Positions 58,601 through 64,000 of a stretch of 64,000 nt of DNA are shown here, piece by piece. Source of the DNA: Euptelea pleiosperma (Eukaryota; Streptophyta; Magnoliopsida; Ranunculales; Eupteleaceae). The notes below the pieces were generated by a model that did not search any database, was not told the origin of the DNA, and was given only the letters and a program-made list of their open reading frames with translations. How positions within the stretch are numbered: position 1 is the stretch's first letter; each line of letters opens with the position of its first letter. The translations under genes and the position numbers were made by a program. The DNA lies in NCBI GenBank assembly GCA_035048495.1, contig CM068546.1, positions 35,172,674 through 35,236,673 of the forward strand, read 5' to 3'.

Positions 58601-60925
58601 ACCCGGTACAACATGATCGGGCCAAGCACATTGAAGTGGATCGTCACTTCATACGGGAGAAGATCGTATCTGGAGAAGTCTGCACTCCATTTGTGAAGAC
58701 CAATGAGCAAGTAGCGGATGTCTTCACTAAAGGAGTTCCCAGTTGACAGCTTCATAGATGTTTATGCAAGTTGGGCATGCGAGATATGTATGCACTAACT
58801 TGAGGGTGAGTGTTATCAGATGCGTATTTTATACATATTGGGTTAGTATGTAAATACCCCTTGATGTGAGGGGTATACTTGTCTTTTCTTTTTCCCTTTC
58901 ATATAAATGAGATTTATGGAGTCATTGTGACCTAAGCATAATTGTCATCCTTTCTCCTCTCTCTTTTCTATCTCTTCTCTTCCACAAACCTAACCCTAAC
59001 CCTAATTCAACAATTCTTCAATTCAACTTCCTCAATGCCTTAAACACTATAAAGTGATATAAGATCTCCTAAACCATATCAAAGGTGTGGACTATGAAGT
59101 GTGGAAGACTACACTTCACAATTTCATTTTGTTTTTTAAAAATAATAATAATACATTAATTGAAAAGGATTAAATATAGACAACTTTTTTTCAATAAAAG
59201 AAAGAAGTACAAGGACACCGGAAGGAAGTTTACAACAGTGGCATATGGAAGCACATCAAAAGGTAGACACGATGAGGATACAAACCATACATCATTTTAA
59301 GTAGGCTTCAAAGTACAAATGTGAGATACATCCAGCAAAGATTTAAGAATTTTCAAGGAAGCTTAAGGTGGTGGAGCACCATTTTGAGCATTTGATGGAT
59401 TTCAATAAACCCCATATGATTTACACCATTGACGGAGGTAATAGGATGATATGCATAACGCTGGTTCAGAAAAGAACTATGTTTTCCTTGACAGGCAATG
59501 TTGCATGACGGAGGTGATAGGGTGATATGCATAACGCTGGTTCAGAAAAGAACTATGTTTTCCTTGACAGGCAATGTTGCATGGATCTAGTCATAGTATA
59601 GCAAAATGGCATGTCCTTATTTGTTAGATAAAAGTCAGCCAATTCCACCGACCAAGAGTTCATTTAACCCTTAGGCTGTGTTTGATTGCACGGAAAATTT
59701 TCCCGAGAAAACACATCTGGGATATGCCTTAAATGGCTGATTGATTGCAACTGAGAACACATATTTCAATCATGTGAGAAAATAAAGGTGTATTTTCAGG
59801 TGGAAATGAATTCTCACCTATCTGGATGGAAAATGAATTCCGAGCTTAGTAGGAAAAATTATCCAGATTTAAATGGCTTGTCAGGGAATATTATACAGAT
59901 TTATACTGGCTATCTAACAATGGACAGTTGTGTTTTCCTAGGGAAAATTGCATTTTCCCGCTTCGAAATCAAACACGGCCTTAGGCAATTTTAGTTGGTA
60001 TTGAAATTCAGCTCTATACTGCTAACAGAGGAAGCCACCCACACGTTACAAGAACAAACACAAACTGTGCTGGTTCACATTCAATTCAAAAACAACTAGA
60101 TTACTTGAATCCCTTTCAAAGTATAACTAAACTACATGCCAAGAAACTTCCACTTATTATAATGCTGGCTACTCCCTACCCTGAGAATGCATGACCATTC
60201 ACCTCTTCCCTTAGAAACAAACCTCAACAGAATATCCAACACATTCAACAGAGTAAGCCCTACAAAAAAGTATCATAACAGAACTATATAATTAGTTTTC
60301 TAACCCCTTTCATTATCAATGATTTACTCACTCAATAGGCTTCAATCCTTGCCCTTATGCCGAAGCAATTTCCTGAAGAGCCTATCTCCAAAACTTCACC
60401 AACCCAAACAACAACCCCCATATACAAATCATGATTGCATAGGAACATAGATGTGAATGAGCGTTTCGCAATTTAGCCTTAGACAATCCTCTAGATCAAC
60501 AGCTACCGCATTGATCCATAATAGCTAATTGATGTTTAACTGAGGAAACCTGACAACTAATGTATCCCAACAAATTGGCTACATCCCACACACAAAAAAA
60601 TTGTACTCATCTTATCCTAAAATTGAGTGTGGTAATAGCTATTGATAAACAGGATAAAAACAGGGTATCTTCTAATTTTGTTCTGTGGATAGCGAATTAC
60701 AGAAAATAATCAAGAGAGAGAGAGGGGCGAACCACAGATCTTGATGGGGGCGTGGAGCTGGAGGAGATTGGGTTGGGAGAGGAAGACGTGGCGGGCGTTG
60801 ACGCAGAGCTGGCGGATCTCACCCTCCGATAATTGAACCTGTTTCCCTCCTTTCCCTTCTAGAAGCCTCCTTATGATGTCATCCAACACCGCTCCATCCA
60901 TCATCCCCTCCATTGTCATCATCAT
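46611..60925 (-). CDS. Ser/Thr protein phosphatase PP1 catalytic subunit, TOPP8/9-like, 4 exons, 326 aa
   Basis: Exons on the minus strand: 60925-60733, 47997-47438, 46968-46765, 46634-46611; phases 1, 0, 0 agree (981 nt). Intron 1 is 12,735 bp. The PPP motifs are intact: GDIHG (65-69), GDYVDRG (93-99), GNHE (125-128), HGG (175-177) and RGHQ (248-251). Metal ligands D66, H68, D94, N126, H175, H250 and catalytic H127 are all present. Exon 1 encodes the PP1-specific start ([19 protein letters not shown]), which fits exon 2 exactly at the conserved GDIHG split. [12 protein letters not shown] and APNYGGEF, instead of NHECASINR and APNYCGEF, point to the TOPP8/TOPP9 branch. Exon 4 supplies only VLKGGKV. 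Acts in cytosol and nucleus with regulatory subunits. The start chosen is [10 protein letters not shown]; an in-frame ATG at 61069 would add 48 low-complexity residues. The exon 1 donor (GTTCGC) is weak. Confidence 0.9.
48916..50012 (-). other. Unrecognised ORF pair interrupted by a MITE
   Basis: Reading on the minus strand, an ORF starts at 50012 ([20 protein letters not shown]) and runs to the MITE at 49481-49785. Beyond it the same frame continues as [20 protein letters not shown] and [20 protein letters not shown] to a stop at about 49288. A second ORF ([20 protein letters not shown], 124 aa) starts in the overlapping TAATG and ends at 48916. The ancestral first ORF would be about 138 residues. 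I do not recognise either product. The composition and overlap recall organelle DNA or an old gene fragment, but that is only a guess. Confidence 0.35.
49481..49785. mobile_element. MITE with CATGGTTTAAAAT termini (about 305 bp)
   Basis: Ends CATGGTTTAAAAT and ATTTTAAACCATG are perfectly inverted (49479-49787 including CA/TG). Flanks CCCGTACC and CTCATACC agree at 6 of 8 positions, possibly an old target duplication. The interior is rich in GAAACATTTC and GTTTCG words. It splits an open frame. Confidence 0.65.
50114..51402 (+). mobile_element. TRIM-like miniature LTR retrotransposon (1.29 kb)
   Basis: Direct terminal repeats at 50114-50412 and 51082-51402 share TACTTGATA, TTAGTTTTAAATACTTTT, AACAATGAATGAAGAAATAG and TCCTGCATCA. 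The first base after the left repeat plus 4 leads into TGGTATTAAAGC (50417-50428), 10/12 identical to the common initiator-Met-tRNA primer site TGGTATCAGAGC. A perfect 5-bp duplication AAGCG flanks it (50109-50113, 51403-51407). The 669-bp interior has no gag or pol. Confidence 0.85.
51408..52712. other. Intronic sequence between the TRIM and the copia element
   Basis: 51403-51720 has a more even base composition than its surroundings and includes GGGGTTGTGGGGACCCTAAT; it may belong with the ORF-bearing block on the other side of the TRIM. The rest is AT-rich, with no gene. Confidence 0.35.
52713..52902 (+). repeat. 5' LTR of the copia element
   Basis: About 190 bp, TG start, with a TATAAAT at about 52805 and a CCTAACCCTAACCCTAA telo-box-like run near its end. 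Confidence 0.8.
53431..53834 (+). repeat. 202-bp tandem duplication across the gag start
   Basis: Units 53431-53632 and 53633-53834 are almost identical, from CGTATGGGTGTTTTTGATTC to TTCATGGCAGAT. The gag start ATGGCAGAT is therefore present twice (53624 and 53826). The first copy runs into a stop after about 24 codons. Confidence 0.85.
53826..55060 (+). pseudogene. Copia gag remnant
   Basis: Starts [20 protein letters not shown], then the UBN2-type gag region ([40 protein letters not shown]) to a TGA at 54207-54209, beyond which the gag reading continues in other frames. The zinc knuckle is [14 protein letters not shown]: the last Cys of CX2CX4HX4C is replaced by Tyr. An additional TGA and a TAG lie around 54378 and 54411. 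Not functional. Confidence 0.8.
55440..56933 (+). pseudogene. Copia integrase remnant split by a hAT-type MITE
   Basis: The upstream part carries the catalytic-core start [11 protein letters not shown] and [17 protein letters not shown]. The MITE at 55815-56370 then interrupts. Downstream the core resumes at [13 protein letters not shown] and [20 protein letters not shown], so the DDE-type residues are still visible apart from the break. Open frames spanning the MITE borders are accidental fusions. Confidence 0.85.
55815..56370. mobile_element. hAT-type MITE HAT-1, copy 2 (556 bp), inside copia integrase
   Basis: Flanks GATCTGAC (55807-55814) and AATCTGAC (56371-56378) match 7 of 8. Termini CAAGGAAATAAATTTC / GAAATTTATTTCCTTG are perfect. 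Differs from copy 1 mainly by a 14-16 bp repeat of a GAAATATTTCCAC unit and a few substitutions. Confidence 0.88.
57240..57967 (+). pseudogene. Copia reverse transcriptase remnant
   Basis: Shows [74 protein letters not shown] and the active-site YVDD in [14 protein letters not shown] at 57575-57577 replaces the usual Trp before [10 protein letters not shown] one-base loss near 57958 shifts the frame after LLKYF. Confidence 0.85.
57968..58746 (+). pseudogene. Copia RNase H remnant
   Basis: [35 protein letters not shown] and [20 protein letters not shown], then [13 protein letters not shown] are well kept. The family motif SSAEAEYRAM reads [10 protein letters not shown] here, so the acidic residues of that motif are Lys. 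Confidence 0.85.
58811..59012 (+). repeat. 3' LTR of the copia element
   Basis: About 202 bp. Matches the 5' LTR with point changes and a small CTCTTTTCTAT expansion. Confidence 0.8.
59430..59581. repeat. 76-bp tandem duplication
   Basis: Units 59430-59505 and 59506-59581, TGACGGAGGTAATAGGATGA versus TGACGGAGGTGATAGGGTGA, are otherwise identical. Recent by appearance. Confidence 0.85.
59674..59980. mobile_element. PIF/Harbinger (Tourist-like) MITE (307 bp)
   Basis: TTA flanks on both sides (59671-59673, 59981-59983). Termini GGCTGTGTTTGATT and AATCAAACACGGCC have one mismatch. Internal GAAAATTTTCC / GGAAAATT words are inverted. Confidence 0.75.
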
Positions 60926-60934
60926 TTTCTTCAC

Positions 60935-60972
<38 letters not shown>

Positions 60973-61069
60973 CTTTATCTTTCAAGGAGAGAGAAGAGGA
61001 GAGCTTTGGCTTCCGAGGAGAGAGAGAGAGAGAGTAAGTCAACAGTGAAGAGGAGGAAATGGACGACAA
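60926..61069 (-). repeat. (CT)n-rich PP1 5' leader with an in-frame upstream ATG
   Basis: The GA/CT microsatellite (about 60940-60966, with a second at 61018-61034) precedes the chosen PP1 start. The frame is open back to an ATG at 61069, giving a Ser/Leu-rich 48-residue extension. Most likely this is untranslated leader. Confidence 0.6.
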
Positions 61070-61401
61070 ATATGTGATGAAGAAAAAAGGATTCGATCAG
61101 AATCGGATCTCTTGACTTGTGGAGATGAGCGTATGAATTCCTGTGTCCTTTTCCATGATGCGTGCATGCATCGTCCCACATCCACATGGGCTTTCCTTCT
61201 GCTCCTCTCTTTCTAAATCTCTCTCTGGAAGCTTCGCTTTTCCCTGCCCAGATTCATTCCATACGGTTGAATCCTTCAAAACCACGCCTAACTTCCCATT
61301 CCAGACTTTAGATTTTCTTTCTTTCCAGTTTTCCCAATTAATCGGCCCCGACCGGGTCCCCGCGCATGATAGCAAATGTGGTTCATCATAATAGTGTGCG
61401 C

Positions 61402-61424
61402 GACGTCACGTGCGTCACGTGTCC
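61402..61424. promoter_or_regulatory. ACGT-core cluster: two G-boxes beside a GACGTC
   Basis: GACGTC at 61402-61407 overlaps CACGTG at 61407-61412, and a second CACGTG lies at 61416-61421. G-boxes of this form bind plant bZIP and bHLH factors. The cluster lies 480 bp upstream of the PP1 start and could serve that gene or an unseen gene to the right. Confidence 0.5.
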
Positions 61425-61429
61425 GTTAT

Positions 61430-61740
61430 AATTGATGCAAAAAGACTAGTTTTTGCTATTTAACTTCTTAACTTTCGACTACCATCACCCCACTCTCTCT
61501 CTCTCTCTCTCTCATTTCCACCAGCGACCTCACCATCACTGGGACTGCCATCAGCACCGTCGGCGTCTGCACCATGTTGGGAAAGATTTCCAGCTCAATT
61601 GGAGAGTTCAATCAACGGTGGGTATCTCTCCATTTCTGACCAATATCAACCCATTATATCTATCTGATCAGCCACCCATGGACAAGCCTTTGCTTCTGCA
61701 ATAGTTGCAGAAACAAAATGTTTCAAATAGTGATCTGTTT
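61430..61740 (+). other. Unassigned transcribed-looking stretch downstream of the G-box cluster
   Basis: A CT-rich run at 61494-61514 is followed by a short open stretch reading TSDLTITGTAISTVGVCTML and then GKISSSIGEFNQRW, ending at a stop in a possible first intron near 61622. It resembles a 5' leader plus short first exon, but I recognise no family and see no further exons before the window ends. Confidence 0.2.
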
Positions 61741-62194
61741 TCTTATGTTTAGTTTAAACTGTGTTTTGATATATTGGGATGGATACACACACCAGATCAC
61801 TAAAAAAATGTTTCCACGTTTAATGTTTGAACTTTAATCGACAGGTTGAGACATTGAAATGGTGTTCAATATCAGATACCGTAGCCAACACCCCAACACT
61901 GAATGTGCTGGTTTGCCATGTCCTTCAAAACAGGTTTCGTGGATCTTTTTCTTTTTTTTTTTTTTTTAAAGTTTTGTATGCGTGACAAATGAGCACACTT
62001 GGTGTTGGACAACTTGGCCTACGCCAGGCGTATTGGATCTCGATCGTCACTATATATAAATTGTGGACCCACCATCTCATCTGCGAAGTGAACCATTTGC
62101 AGTAGTTGATGTGGACCACCTCCCTCTTTCACAGAGGGAGCATAAGAACATATGTTTGATGTTAATTCTTGATGTGTTGTTTGTCCCTCCCATG

Positions 62195-62604
62195 TAGGGG
62201 TGTCAACGGGTCGCGGTTCCGGTTCAGTTCCTAAGGTGTCCAGAACCAAAACAATCGGTTCTGGTTTTTATCGGTTTGGTTCCTTAACGGTTCCAGTTCT
62301 CAAAGTGATGGATCAGGAATCGGAACCGATTATGTATTTTTGTCGGTTCCAATTCCGGTTCCGGGTATAACGGGCCAAATTTTGAGAATATGAGAATTTT
62401 TACACTATATTTACACATTGGTACCGGTTCTTATCGGTTTCGGTTCCATATTAGACTACCCGGAATCGGCGGAACCATTATTTTTGGTTCGGTTTCGGTT
62501 CCGGTTCCTTTTTAATCGGTTCCCAAAAATGTGGAACCGGAACCGGTGTTTTCGGTTCCGGTTCCGATTTGGTTCCGGTTAAACGGGTAAAATTGACACC
62601 CCTA
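62195..62604. mobile_element. hAT-type MITE with TAGGGGTGTCAA termini, copy 2 (410 bp)
   Basis: Perfect 8-bp duplication CTCCCATG (62187-62194, 62605-62612). Termini TAGGGGTGTCAA / TTGACACCCCTA are perfect. The interior is GGTTCCGGTTCC repeats shared with 2665-2888, plus about 190 bp not present there. Confidence 0.85.
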
Positions 62605-63019
62605 CTCCCATGCGTGAATGTTTGGCTCATCCCTTGATGGATCCACAAACCAGAAATCATGTGTTTGTAAAACCTGCTTTATACTTCCTATGGGGCAATC
62701 ATTTTCTTTTGTAAATGTCTCTTAATGGGTAATGTTGTTCTAGATACGCTTGAACAGTAAATAATCAAGAAGATACGATTATGTACCTTTTTCGCTATCT
62801 AATAAATAAAATACAAAGAATTTATTGTATATCTACAAAACTTTAAAAAAAACGTGGAGAGACGGGATGAGGCGTGGACCAAGTCGCTCTCTTTAAGATG
62901 TTTCGCGGCTCTGCAGAAAAAATCCAGATGCAAAAACAACAGCCCAATCTCTCAATCATTGTGGAAATGGGACCAATTGTCTCATCTCCTGATGCTACGC
63001 CATCAAACCAAGCAGCATA

Positions 63020-63880
63020 GTTTGAAGTCTCGGGCGATTCGGATCAGTCTCGGTGCTTATCGAGACGGTGATCCATTGTCTGGTTCGGATCACACCGAAT
63101 CGCCCGAGTTAGAGATACAACTCGGTTGGATCGGGTGATTTAGACGAGTTGGACGATCCAACTTGTCCGAGTTGAACCAGCGAAAATCGACTATAAAACC
63201 CTATTTTTTTCGATTTTTCCTCGTTTCTTCTTCTATTCTGCCCGAAACACATTTCTCCTCTAAAACGCCCCTCAATCCACTAGATATAGCAAAAAAATGC
63301 TTAGATTTCTAAATATCTAAGGTTTTACATTCTAAAACTTCAAGATCCAGCCAAATCCAACGAAATCCGGCCAAATCCGACGAGATTTTTGTATTTGTAA
63401 GTAGATCTCCCAAAAAAAATCTTGTCTTTTGAAATCTATCATGATCTTTTATTGTTTTACCTAAATTTATCATGAAAAATAATAAATTTATGATGAAAAA
63501 TGATTTTACTCTCATTTGTTTGTTATTTTTTTGGGGAAAAAACATTTTTAGATGTATTAAGTTAATTGATTTATCGTACGAAAGTGGCCTGTGACACACT
63601 TGCCGTTGAGGGATAGTAGGGCAGTTGAATATTTTATAATTTTTTTACATTTTTTTATTTCTTATGATTTTTTTTCATCCCAAGAAGCTGAAATGGATCA
63701 AGTTGCATTTTTTTAATTTTTTTTCCTATTTTTTCTGATTTTTCCTTATTTTATATGATTTTTCTATATTTTTCTGCGTTTTTTAAATTTTTTTTGAAAT
63801 GTTGTCTCGGGATCATACTGGATCGGACCGATCCAACAGATCCGGATCGGGATCGGAGGTGGCCAATCCCGAAACTTCGA
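63020..63880. repeat. TE-like block with GTTTGAAGTCTCGGG / CCCGAAACTTCGAAC ends
   Basis: The ends are imperfect inverts, and subterminal GATCGG / CCGATC words are dense. The middle is T-rich and non-coding. No target duplication identified, so the borders are approximate. Confidence 0.4.
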
Positions 63881-64000
63881 ACTATCCACAAGCAGTGCTT
63901 CTAGCAACTACAGGGTCGGATATGCGAGCGGGAGAGCGAGCTACAGAAGTCAGGAAGAAATCTCTAGTTTATGTTTCATATGGAATGATTGAAAGAATTA

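Larger units (their letters stand above)
52713..59012 (+). mobile_element. Decayed Ty1-copia LTR retrotransposon (6.3 kb), antisense inside PP1 intron 1
   Basis: LTRs at 52713-52902 and 58811-59012 begin TGTTATCAGATGCGTATTTT and differ by roughly a dozen substitutions plus small indels. The polypurine tract TTGAGGGTGAG sits just before the 3' LTR (58800-58810). Domain order gag, integrase, reverse transcriptase, RNase H is that of copia elements. Stops, a frameshift and a nested MITE make it defective. No matching target duplication was found, and the primer site is unclear. Confidence 0.9.
47998..60732 (-). other. PP1 intron 1 (12.7 kb), packed with nested mobile elements
   Basis: Contains, in window order: an unrecognised ORF pair split by a MITE (48916-50012), a TRIM-like element (50114-51402), a copia element (52713-59012) with a hAT MITE inside, a 76-bp tandem duplication (59430-59581) and a Harbinger-type MITE (59674-59980). 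The intron keeps GT-AG ends and phase 1. Confidence 0.85.

Noticed and set aside
1..64000. CRISPR arrays, bacterial defence islands or biosynthetic clusters
   Set aside because: Direct repeats here are transposon-derived or microsatellites; the five genes are unrelated plant genes with introns.

Overview
This is nuclear DNA of a flowering plant. Genes are split by many GT-AG introns of up to 12.7 kb. The protein families are plant ones: a SAP/WGR-type PARP, a LURP-one-related (LOR) protein, a phylloplanin-like secreted protein, and a TOPP-type PP1. The gaps are packed with plant-style transposon debris. The species cannot be fixed from the sequence. I saw no prokaryotic operons, CRISPR arrays or complete rRNA/tRNA genes.

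Five genes can be modelled with consistent splice phases. (1) 3308-14720 (+): PARP2, 18 exons, 638 aa. (2) 17905-16382 (-): LOR protein, 3 exons, 242 aa. (3) 33103-37504 (+): folate-receptor-like, single-pass membrane protein, 4 exons, 293 aa. (4) 42658-43213 (+): phylloplanin/Ole e 1-like secreted protein, 2 exons, 154 aa. (5) 60925-46611 (-): TOPP8/9-like PP1 catalytic subunit, 4 exons, 326 aa. Exon 1 of the PP1 gene lies 12.7 kb upstream of exon 2. That intron holds a Ty1-copia element (itself carrying a hAT-type MITE), a TRIM-like element and a pair of unrecognised ORFs split by another MITE. The five genes are unrelated neighbours and form no pathway.

The region 17.9-33 kb is transposon-dominated. 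It contains a tandem segmental duplication: copy A (about 20090-22180) and copy B (about 23240-28590). Copy B has grown by 3 kb, mostly through identifiable insertions (MULE-type MITEs, a foldback element carrying a SINE, a truncated LINE and an AACGG-family element). Both copies hold the same small two-helix membrane-protein gene, and each is broken by a different frameshift.

Repeat families recognised by comparison inside the window are: FB-1 foldback elements (14 sites); NG-1 elements made of AACGGCCGTT/CGTTATAACG units (9 sites); PR-1 repeats (CCCGTGCC...GGCACTC, two loci); three hAT-like MITE groups with 8-bp target duplications; a MULE-like MITE pair with 9-bp target duplications; a Harbinger-like MITE; L1-type LINE remnants; a tRNA-derived SINE; a TRIM; and one decayed copia element. 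I did not find a new coherent multi-gene system. The most unusual structures are the multiply nested PP1 intron, the duplication that records insertion history, and the split ORF pair at 48.9-50.0 kb.
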